From: an uncultured Clostridia bacterium
GTDB taxonomy: Bacteria > Bacillota > Clostridia > Christensenellales > CAG-917
Assembly: GCA_947629635.1 (NCBI GenBank)
Contig: CANREO010000009.1
Coordinates: 1-17,378, forward strand
Direction: 5' to 3'
DNA: 17,378 nucleotides
Positions 7,021-12,489 of the stretch are shown here, piece after piece; the first letter of the stretch is position 1, and every line of letters starts with the position of its first letter. Under the pieces are notes generated by a model, which saw only the letters and a list, made by a program, of their open reading frames with translations, was not told the DNA's origin and made no database searches. The position numbers were made by a program, and so were the translations under genes.

Positions 7021-7048
7021 TTGAGATAGGGAAATGCAATACTATTAT
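7021..7048 (+). promoter_or_regulatory. Possible weak promoter of the comEC-like gene
   Basis: TTGAGA (7021-7026), a 16-bp spacer and TATTAT (7043-7048) lie just after the ppa terminator. Each hexamer has one mismatch. It is the only promoter-like pair I see between 7007 and 7110. Confidence 0.45.
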
Positions 7049-7110
7049 ATTTCCACAAATCGACGCTTTACGGCGTCAAAAATAGAGATAAAACCGAGTT
7101 TTTGAAAAAT

Positions 7111-8700
7111 ATGAAGGGAAAGCGCATCATAAATTACAGACCTATATGCTTTTTCGCCTTGGCGTTGGCGGCAGGCATTTTAGTCGGGGAAGCGCTTTTC
7201 GGCGAAAAGGCCATGTGGCTGATTTTGCCCCTTTTGGCGGCGGTAATTTGCTTCATATTGCTCGCGGCATTTAAGAACGTCAGAAAATTGATCTATATCC
7301 CGATAGCTTTTGTCATAGGTGTTTGCAGCGTTACGGTTTCCAATCAAGTTTACTCTATGCGTATTATAGACGAGTTGGAAGGCACAATATATTGCCGTGT
7401 CGCGAGTGAGATCATCGTCGAGGATTCGACAGCCAAATTTTACGTCACGGACATATCGATAGAGGGCAAGAAAGTAGATTACGACGCGATCGTCTATCAA
7501 TATCAATATAATTGGGAACCTAATTTCAACGCCGGCGATCGCATATACATACGCGGCAAACTGGAGGGCAACAAGCACAGAAAATTCGGCAGCGACTACG
7601 ACACTCGTCGCGTAGATTATGTGTGCAATCGTATTGTTGCCGAATATTCCACCAAAATAGGCGAAGGTCAATTGCCGTTTCCGTACAATTTAAAGCACAA
7701 CATAATGAAGATGTTGTACCAAAACATGCGCGAAGACACTGCCGACATCGCACAAGCGCTCGTTTTGGGCGACAAATTCGGGCTTGACGAAGTCACTTAC
7801 GCTCTGATAAAGGACAGCGGATTGGCGCATGTGTTGGCTGTTAGCGGCCTGCACATGACGACTCTGTCGGCGGCGTTGTACTTTTTGTTGAAAAAACTCA
7901 AGGTCAAGCCTAAAATTTCTTTTTTGATAGTAATGGCATTGAGCATATTTTACTCGATGTTGTGTGGCTTTTCCTCTTCCTCTTTGAGAGCGGTCATAAT
8001 GGGCGGAATTTTCAACTTCACATCCTCGTTCGGACGGAAACGAGACGGGCTTTCCGCGCTGTCCTTGGCGGCGATTGCAATACTGACATTCAGACCCAAC
8101 TCGCTAATGAGCGCGGGTTTTTTGCTTTCTTTCTTCTCAATGCTGGGGCTTTTCGTATTCTATTCGCCGCTACGCCGTTTGGGCATGAAAATCGTGGATA
8201 AAATAAGTCCGAAACGTCATTTCGGCAAAAGATTCGTAGATGTCGCGGCGGCGTCGATCTCCACAAATTTGATGGTATATCCGATAGTCGCGCATTTCTT
8301 CGGCAGAGTTCCAGTTCTGTTTATCATCTCCAACTTCTTTATGTTGCCGTATATAATGGCGGTATACGTCATCCTGATCATATTAATCTTGTTCGCGCTC
8401 ATCACCACGCTCACACAGGTGCTTTGGCTGGGCAGTTGGTTGCTGGTCCCGTTTATAGCTTTTGTGACCGCAATAGGCGTATTGCCTTTTGCGGCGGTAA
8501 ATGTGGGCATATCCGTCGTCGGCATAGTGGGGTTTTATGCGACTACCATGACGCTGTCGCCGCATATAATGCTAAAAAGAGCGACGCGCGTTCGCGCGTT
8601 TATCATTTGCTTGAGCGCAACGCTGTTTATATGTTTCGCTATTGTGCTTAAAAATTCCATGCCCTGGATAGAAGCGTCAAAAGTTATAGCATATATATAA
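7111..8700 (+). CDS. comEC: ComEC/Rec2-family DNA-uptake channel protein without C-terminal hydrolase domain
   Basis: This polytopic membrane protein of about 529 residues would form the channel that passes single-stranded DNA into the cell during transformation. It has two or three N-terminal hydrophobic helices (about 11-80), then an outside domain (about 85-190, DUF4131-like, with NAGDRIYIRGKL). The ComEC core follows, marked by SGLAHVLAVSGLHM (236-249), SSSLRAVIMGGIF and MSAGFLLSFFSMLGL, with further helices to the C-terminus. Many ComEC proteins run to 700-800 residues with a metallo-beta-lactamase-like domain at the end; here the stop comes soon after the last helix, so that domain is absent. 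The start is uncertain: ATG 7111 has a poor ribosome site, and TTG 7102 is an in-frame alternative. No comEA or comF is adjacent. Whether the cell is competent cannot be judged. Confidence 0.85.
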   Translation: MKGKRIINYRPICFFALALAAGILVGEALFGEKAMWLILPLLAAVICFILLAAFKNVRKLIYIPIAFVIGVCSVTVSNQVYSMRIIDELEGTIYCRVASEIIVEDSTAKFYVTDISIEGKKVDYDAIVYQYQYNWEPNFNAGDRIYIRGKLEGNKHRKFGSDYDTRRVDYVCNRIVAEYSTKIGEGQLPFPYNLKHNIMKMLYQNMREDTADIAQALVLGDKFGLDEVTYALIKDSGLAHVLAVSGLHMTTLSAALYFLLKKLKVKPKISFLIVMALSIFYSMLCGFSSSSLRAVIMGGIFNFTSSFGRKRDGLSALSLAAIAILTFRPNSLMSAGFLLSFFSMLGLFVFYSPLRRLGMKIVDKISPKRHFGKRFVDVAAASISTNLMVYPIVAHFFGRVPVLFIISNFFMLPYIMAVYVILIILILFALITTLTQVLWLGSWLLVPFIAFVTAIGVLPFAAVNVGISVVGIVGFYATTMTLSPHIMLKRATRVRAFIICLSATLFICFAIVLKNSMPWIEASKVIAYI

Positions 8701-8727
8701 TATAATAAACCGAAAAAAAAGATATTG

Positions 8728-8739
8728 CGCCTTAAGGCG
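8728..8739. repeat. 12-bp perfect palindrome between comEC and the Pro-Glu protein gene
   Basis: CGCCTTAAGGCG is its own reverse complement. An A-run (8713-8720) lies on its left, so read on the minus strand it would be a short hairpin followed by T. It may be a weak terminator or a protein-binding site. Confidence 0.4.
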
Positions 8740-8790
8740 TATTGTGTTAATATATGATTGAATGCAGTATCCTATAATAGGGGTGGTTTG

Positions 8791-10134
8791 ATGGAAAGTA
8801 TCGACAATTTCAAATTCGGCACTTTGATCGGTAAACCGGCGTTGGTCACCGTTGTCGTCATGGCAGTGGCGGCTTTTTGTTTGGTTGTTGCGATGATCAT
8901 ATGCATTGTCAAGGCTGTCAAAGAGCGCAAAGACGCCAAAGAAGATATGATTGAGGACGAGTTTTTCAAGCAATACGGCATCACGGGCGAAGAGATGCGC
9001 CTCAATCAAAAGTTGGCTGAGATGAGAGAGCAACTTAGGGGCAAAAATCCCGGCGAAGAGGTGCGCGTCGTTTATGTCAACAAACAAGAAGAAGCGCCCG
9101 AACAAGTTTCGGCGCCTGAAACTGTCGTTGAAGAGCCCATTGCAGAGGAAGCGCCCGAGGAGGTCGTTGCAGAGCCGGAGCCCACTCCGGAACCCGAAAT
9201 CATTGCAGAATCGGAACCTGCTCCTGAACCGGAGAAAGAGCCTGAATCCGAGCCTGTGGCTGAGCCGGAACCTGAGTCGGAGCCCGAACCCGTGAAGGAG
9301 CCCGAGCCTGTTCCCGAACCGGAACCTGCTCCGGAACCGGAGAAAGAGCCCGAACCGGAACCTGCTCCGGAACCGGAGACAGAGCCCGAACCCGAACCTG
9401 TGGCTGAGCCGGAACCTGCTTTGGAGCCCGAACCCGTGAAGGAACCCGAGCCTGCACCTGTCCCCGAACCTATCAAGGAAGAGGAGAAAAAACCGGAACC
9501 CGTGCCCGTAAAAAAGCCTGACGATTGGTCTAAATACGACGGCGAATACGAGGGTTGCTATTACGATCCGGAGGACGGCGATTATTATCGCGGCGAAGCT
9601 CCCGAGGAGCTCAGAGAAAAACTTGCCGCCAAAAAGGCGGAGTGGGACGCCGCGCAGGCGGCAAAGAGAAAGGGGCAGCCTGTCGTCGTCAAACGCATCG
9701 CGCCTCCGTTCCTGCCTCTCGACACAGCCAAAAACAAGCGTAAAAAACCCAATAAGTATACCAACGGTTTTGACGAGGCAGTCATTTACGGTCAATATGT
9801 CATCGAGCATAAAAAGCTTGAAAACGGCGGAGAGGAATACTACTATACGCTGTACAGTCCCACGGGAGAGGCATTGTTTGAAAGCCAAAACTACTCCACG
9901 TTGGAGTATGCGAAACGCGGCATAAACAGCTTCAAATCGCATATCACGCTTATCCTCTCGTCCAAAAATTCCATGTACTATACCGTGTCCGCAAAGGGAG
10001 GAAAATTTTTCTTTGTGTACACGCGCAAATCGTTCATATACGAGGGCGTGCCGAATTCAGACTTCGACAAGGCGGACAACGCCGCCAAACAAGTGCAAAA
10101 GTATTACGGCACCGATATCATAAGAGAGCAATAA
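8791..10134 (+). CDS. Membrane-anchored protein with Pro-Glu repeat rod and DUF1508-like C-terminal domain
   Basis: I do not know a named homologue. The 447-residue product has one N-terminal membrane helix (about 17-38) followed by a basic KAVKERK stop. Next come a short acidic helix region with EMRLNQKLAEMREQL and a Pro-Glu-rich rod from about residue 110 to 235, built of EPEP, PAPEPEKE and similar units. After it lies an aromatic acidic patch (DDWSKYDGEYEGCYYDPEDG, 244-263). The C-terminal part reads YGQYVIEHKK, EEYYYTLYSPTGEALFES and YSTLEYAKRGINSFKSHI, the pattern of a YegP/DUF1508 unit, perhaps followed by a degenerate second unit. The rod is encoded by duplicated DNA (see the repeat entry). 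The lack of positive charge before the helix and the positive segment after it suggest that the long tail faces the cytoplasm, but this is not certain. The start is ATG 8791 with AGGGGTGG at 8779-8786. Confidence 0.75.
   Translation: MESIDNFKFGTLIGKPALVTVVVMAVAAFCLVVAMIICIVKAVKERKDAKEDMIEDEFFKQYGITGEEMRLNQKLAEMREQLRGKNPGEEVRVVYVNKQEEAPEQVSAPETVVEEPIAEEAPEEVVAEPEPTPEPEIIAESEPAPEPEKEPESEPVAEPEPESEPEPVKEPEPVPEPEPAPEPEKEPEPEPAPEPETEPEPEPVAEPEPALEPEPVKEPEPAPVPEPIKEEEKKPEPVPVKKPDDWSKYDGEYEGCYYDPEDGDYYRGEAPEELREKLAAKKAEWDAAQAAKRKGQPVVVKRIAPPFLPLDTAKNKRKKPNKYTNGFDEAVIYGQYVIEHKKLENGGEEYYYTLYSPTGEALFESQNYSTLEYAKRGINSFKSHITLILSSKNSMYYTVSAKGGKFFFVYTRKSFIYEGVPNSDFDKADNAAKQVQKYYGTDIIREQ
9211..9462 (+). repeat. 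Higher-order tandem repeat coding the Pro-Glu rod (A-B-A-A-B, 36 and 72 bp units)
   Basis: A 36-bp unit occurs at 9211-9246, 9319-9354 and 9355-9390. The last two are adjacent and differ at a single base (GAGAAAGAG versus GAGACAGAG). A 72-bp unit occurs at 9247-9318 and 9391-9462 and contains GTGGCTGAGCCGGAACCTG in both copies. The whole block therefore repeats at a 144-bp period, in frame (48 residues). The array can lengthen or shorten by recombination without a frameshift. Confidence 0.85.
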
Positions 10135-10142
10135 ACGCGCAT

Positions 10143-10182
10143 AAATGTCCGATCTTGCGTTGGGCATTTTATTTGTCGTTTT
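10143..10182 (+). terminator. Probable intrinsic terminator after the Pro-Glu protein gene
   Basis: AAATGTCC (10143-10150) pairs with GGGCATTT (10162-10169) with one T-G pair, and the next bases, GAT/GTT, extend the stem weakly. A T-rich tail (TTTTATTTGTCGTTTTTT) follows. Confidence 0.65.
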
Positions 10183-10297
10183 TTGCGCTTGGGTTATGGC
10201 GTAGGCGACGGTCAGCGCAAATGATGAAGCGCCGTGCGCTTAAATAACAAAAAATTATTCGAACTATTTATTCGCAGTCAAAAAATTTGCCAAATCA

Positions 10298-10326
10298 TTG
10301 TAATATTTTTTGCGCTGTGATATAAT
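10298..10326 (+). promoter_or_regulatory. Promoter of pgk with extended -10
   Basis: TTGTAA (10298-10303), a 17-bp spacer and TATAAT (10321-10326) preceded by TG (10318-10319). The start of transcription would be near 10333. Confidence 0.82.
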
Positions 10327-10337
10327 TGTCCTGCAAA

Positions 10338-10357
10338 ATTGCGCGAAGTTGCGCAAT
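10338..10357 (+). promoter_or_regulatory. Hairpin at the 5' end of the pgk leader
   Basis: ATTGCGC (10338-10344) and GCGCAAT (10351-10357) form a 7-bp stem with a 6-base loop, only about 5 bases after the predicted transcription start. It could stabilise the mRNA against 5' decay, or in DNA form act as an operator. Confidence 0.55.
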
Positions 10358-10398
10358 AAAAAATTTTTGTAAATATAATTCTATAAGGAGATTTTTGT

Positions 10399-11709
10399 AT
10401 GGCAAAAAAGACTATTCGCGACATCGACGTCAAGGGCAAAAAGTGTCTCGTCCGCGTGGACTTCAACGTCCCCATGGTGGACGGCGTCATCACTGATGAA
10501 AACCGCATAAACGGCGCTCTTCCCACAATCAAATATCTTGTTGAGCATGACGCAAAGGTGATCCTGTGCTCGCATATGGGCAAGCCGCACAATATCTTTA
10601 CGGAGGGCTTCGGGCTCAACAAAAAGGAGAAAAAGGCAGTGGAGGCGCTTCCCGAACAAGAGCGCGAAGCCGCCAAAGCGGAGTATATCGCAAAAGCGCT
10701 CAAAAACGACGCAAAAAAATTCACCCTCGCTCCCGTCGCAAAGAGGCTTGAGGAGATCTTCCCGGGCAGGGTGACATTCGCCGCGGACGTAGTAGGCGAG
10801 GACGCGCACAGGAAGGTAGCCGCTCTTCAAAACGGACATATAGTGCTCCTTGAAAATACTCGTTTCGAAGCGGGCGAGGAGAAAAACAGCGAGGAGTTGT
10901 GCAAAAAACTTGCGGACTTCTGCGACGTATACGTAAACGACGCTTTCGGCACGGCGCATCGCGCACATGCCACAACTGCGGGTATAGTGCAATACGGCTT
11001 TGCTAAGACTGCGGTCAGCGGCTTCCTCATCGAAAAAGAGCTTAAATTCCTCGGCAACGCTGTAGAAAATCCCGTGCGTCCGTTTGTGGCGATACTGGGC
11101 GGCGCGAAGGTCGCGGACAAACTCAACGTCATAGACAATCTTCTCAATAAATGCGATACGCTCATCATCGGCGGCGGCATGGCTTATACATTCATCAAGG
11201 CGCAGGGAGGCAAGATCGGCACGTCGCTTGTGGATGACGAGAAGATAGAATATTGCAAGAAGATGCTCGAAAAGGCGCAAGAACTCGGCAAGAAGATCTA
11301 TTTGCCCGTTGATACGGCAGTAGCGCCGTCTTTCCCCGATCCTATCGACGCGCCAATCGAAGTCGAATATGTGGACAGCTTTGCTATCCCCGACGGGATG
11401 ATGGGCCTCGATATCGGACCCAAGACGAGAGAGCTGTTTGCAAATGCCGTGAGAGAGGCAAAGACCGTCGTGTGGAACGGACCTATGGGCGTGTTTGAAA
11501 ATCCCACATGCGCCGAGGGCACAGTCGCCGTTGCAAGGGCTATGGCCGAGACGGACGCGACGACGATCATCGGCGGCGGCGACAGCGCCGCGGCAGTCGC
11601 TCAACTCGGTTTTGCGGACAAGATGACGCATATTTCCACGGGCGGCGGCGCTTCGTTGGAATTCCTCGAGGGGAAGGTGTTGCCCGGCATTGCCTGCCTC
11701 AACGATTAA
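10399..11709 (+). CDS. pgk: Phosphoglycerate kinase with an N-domain insertion
   Basis: This glycolytic enzyme makes ATP and 3-phosphoglycerate from 1,3-bisphosphoglycerate in the cytoplasm. The N-domain has CLVRVDFNVP (Arg19, Asp21, Asn23), ILCSHMGKP and LLENTRFEAGEE; the C-domain has FVAILGGAKVADK, TLIIGGGMAYTF, VWNGPMGVFE and IIGGGDSAAAV, ending with HISTGGGASLEFLEGK. At 436 residues it is about 40 longer than most bacterial Pgk. The extra length lies between the SHMGKP loop and FTLAPVAKRL (about residues 64-106), a Lys/Glu/Ala-rich, probably helical insertion. The start is ATG 10399 with AAGGAG at 10385-10390. The gene stands alone with its own promoter and terminator rather than in the common gap-pgk-tpi cluster. 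The identification is secure. Confidence 0.97.
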   Translation: MAKKTIRDIDVKGKKCLVRVDFNVPMVDGVITDENRINGALPTIKYLVEHDAKVILCSHMGKPHNIFTEGFGLNKKEKKAVEALPEQEREAAKAEYIAKALKNDAKKFTLAPVAKRLEEIFPGRVTFAADVVGEDAHRKVAALQNGHIVLLENTRFEAGEEKNSEELCKKLADFCDVYVNDAFGTAHRAHATTAGIVQYGFAKTAVSGFLIEKELKFLGNAVENPVRPFVAILGGAKVADKLNVIDNLLNKCDTLIIGGGMAYTFIKAQGGKIGTSLVDDEKIEYCKKMLEKAQELGKKIYLPVDTAVAPSFPDPIDAPIEVEYVDSFAIPDGMMGLDIGPKTRELFANAVREAKTVVWNGPMGVFENPTCAEGTVAVARAMAETDATTIIGGGDSAAAVAQLGFADKMTHISTGGGASLEFLEGKVLPGIACLND

Positions 11710-11743
11710 AACGACGCTATTTGTCCGTATACAACATCAAAGT

Positions 11744-11799
11744 CCTCTCGCTTCGAGTCATGTACGTTTGTACAACTGACTCTCGGCGAGAGGTTTTTT
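11744..11799 (+). terminator. Intrinsic terminator after pgk
   Basis: CCTCTCG (11744-11750) pairs with CGAGAGG (11787-11793), an inner GAGTCA/TGACTC stem and a TGTAC/GTACA tip follow, and six T (11794-11799) come directly after the stem. The hairpin is unusually long and has small internal loops. Confidence 0.92.
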
Positions 11800-11903
11800 A
11801 TAGAATATATACAGCGTTTTTCATACGCGCTGTTTGCGTAGGTTTTTCCGTCATGCAAGCGGGTTTGTACTTGAATTTAATACAGAATATGAAGTTTTAG
11901 GAC

Positions 11904-11923
11904 AAGAAATCTTAAGAAATCTT
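11904..11923 (+). repeat. Perfect tandem 10-bp direct repeat
   Basis: AAGAAATCTT occurs twice head to tail (11904-11913, 11914-11923). Each copy has AAGA/TCTT inverted arms. The one-helical-turn period resembles binding sites of response regulators, but no regulator can be named. Confidence 0.7.
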
Positions 11924-11963
11924 TAGAATTGAGCTCATAAATTTAAAATTTCTTTAGAATTGA
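11920..11963 (+). repeat. Direct repeat pair TCTTTAGAATTGA
   Basis: The 13-bp sequence TCTTTAGAATTGA occurs at 11920-11932 and again at 11951-11963, 31 bp apart (about three helical turns). The first copy overlaps the end of the tandem 10-bp repeat. Together they may form an operator upstream of the promoter candidate at 11983-12009. Confidence 0.65.
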
Positions 11964-11982
11964 ATTTTTATCGGGAAAATAG

Positions 11983-12009
11983 TTGCTAAATGCAGAAATA
12001 AGTTATAAT
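11983..12009 (+). promoter_or_regulatory. Promoter candidate for the structured RNA region
   Basis: A perfect TATAAT at 12004-12009 has TTGCTA (11983-11988) upstream with a short 15-bp spacer. The poor -35 fits a promoter that needs an activator bound at the repeats just upstream. Transcription would start near 12016. Confidence 0.5.
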
Positions 12010-12161
12010 ATGACGTTGATTTGTTCGATATGTTGAGATTTTGGGCTTTGGGCGCTCTGTCGGAGTGTCAAAGCCGAGGGATATGCGTATCCCGAGGAGA
12101 GACAGATGATCACTATATTGACATGCAATGCTATCAATGACGTACGTTCGCCCTTATATAC

Positions 12162-12171
12162 GGGGGGGGGG
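12162..12171 (+). repeat. Homopolymer of ten G
   Basis: Ten consecutive G lie between TTATATAC and TATTTT. Runs of this length are prone to slippage. It sits inside the candidate leader, 318 bp before the surface protein start, and not inside a credible gene. Confidence 0.9.
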
Positions 12172-12242
12172 TATTTTAGAAGTCTCACACACGCAAGTCG
12201 CTTTTCAAGTTACAACAGTAAAAATGCACGCAAAAAATGATG

Positions 12243-12273
12243 AAATAGAGGGTAAGACTCTCTATTTTTGTTT
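12243..12273 (+). terminator. Intrinsic terminator between the structured RNA and the surface protein gene
   Basis: AAATAGAG (12243-12250) pairs with CTCTATTT (12260-12267), and the stem extends inward through GGT/ACT with one G-T pair. The tail is TTGTTTG after the stem's own T bases. No antiterminator pairing is obvious. Confidence 0.75.
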
Positions 12274-12477
12274 GTAAAAATCATGCGCGCGCGATGTAAC
12301 AAAATAAGTATATAAATATGATTATAAAACAAAATAAAAGTCTAAACGACAGAAATGTCCATAAAATGCGCAAAACGAATTTTATGGACTGCAAAATCTA
12401 AAATCCGAAAAATCGAGCGTAGATGGCGCATCATGCAAACACGGCGCGCAAGCGAGATGAAATTTTGGGGTGAAACA
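12274..12477 (+). other. Leader segment upstream of the surface protein gene, nothing firm identified
   Basis: The segment is A-rich and contains alternating GCGCGCGCG near 12286-12293. No convincing promoter is seen: the best pair, TTGTAA 12272-12277 with TGTAAC 12295-12300, is poor. The downstream frame is open back to a stop at 12313-12315, so part of this segment could be translated if an upstream ATG is used. Confidence 0.4.
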
Positions 12478-12489
12478 ATGGAGGGTAAT

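Larger units (their letters stand above)
11800..12000 (+). other. AT-rich intergenic segment with short direct repeats, no gene
   Basis: I find no supported coding region here. The overlapping frame that runs from inside pgk to about 11900 is a shadow frame with no family features. The segment becomes very AT-rich from about 11880 and holds two repeat sets described separately. It probably carries the upstream control region for the structured RNA and surface protein gene that follow. Confidence 0.6.
12016..12273 (+). ncRNA. Candidate structured RNA or terminated leader, unknown class
   Basis: Two hairpins stand side by side. The first pairs GGCTTTG (12044-12050) with CAAAGCC (12069-12075) and continues as GCGCTC (12052-12057) with GAGTGT (12063-12068) around a TGTCG loop, with one bulged G. 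The second is GGGATA-TGCG-TATCCC (12078-12093). The loop-side CTGTC (12057-12061) can pair with GACAG (12101-12105), which would make a pseudoknot enclosing the second hairpin. CCGAGG occurs on both sides of hairpin 2. The region ends at an intrinsic terminator (12243-12273), so a transcript of about 255 bases is possible. It matches none of the riboswitch classes I can recall. It could be a regulatory leader of the surface protein gene or an independent small RNA. Confidence 0.45.

Noticed and set aside
8773..8778. TATAAT just before the Pro-Glu protein gene
   Set aside because: No -35 hexamer at a workable distance, and the predicted start would fall about 6 bases before the ATG, removing the ribosome binding site.
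9211..9462. CRISPR-like array
   Set aside because: Repeats are direct, coding, without unique spacers, and in frame with a Pro-Glu rod.
8677..9942. A 421-codon open frame on the minus strand rich in Arg-Phe-Arg repeats
   Set aside because: It is the antisense shadow of the Glu-Pro codon repeats in the plus-strand gene; no ribosome site, no family features, and the plus-strand protein has a clear membrane helix and C-terminal domain.
10381..11631. A 416-codon open frame on the minus strand
   Set aside because: It lies wholly over pgk, which is unmistakable on the plus strand.
11508..11900. A 130-codon plus-strand frame from within pgk into the intergenic region
   Set aside because: It starts inside pgk, crosses the strong terminator, and has no recognisable features.
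12040..12110. c-di-GMP riboswitch (GEMM) suggested by GTCAAAGCC
   Set aside because: The GEMM core, including the tetraloop/receptor arrangement and conserved flanks, is not present; only a short chance resemblance.
12003..12188. A 61-codon minus-strand frame through the G10 tract (poly-proline reading)
   Set aside because: No ribosome site or homology; better explained as non-coding structured DNA.
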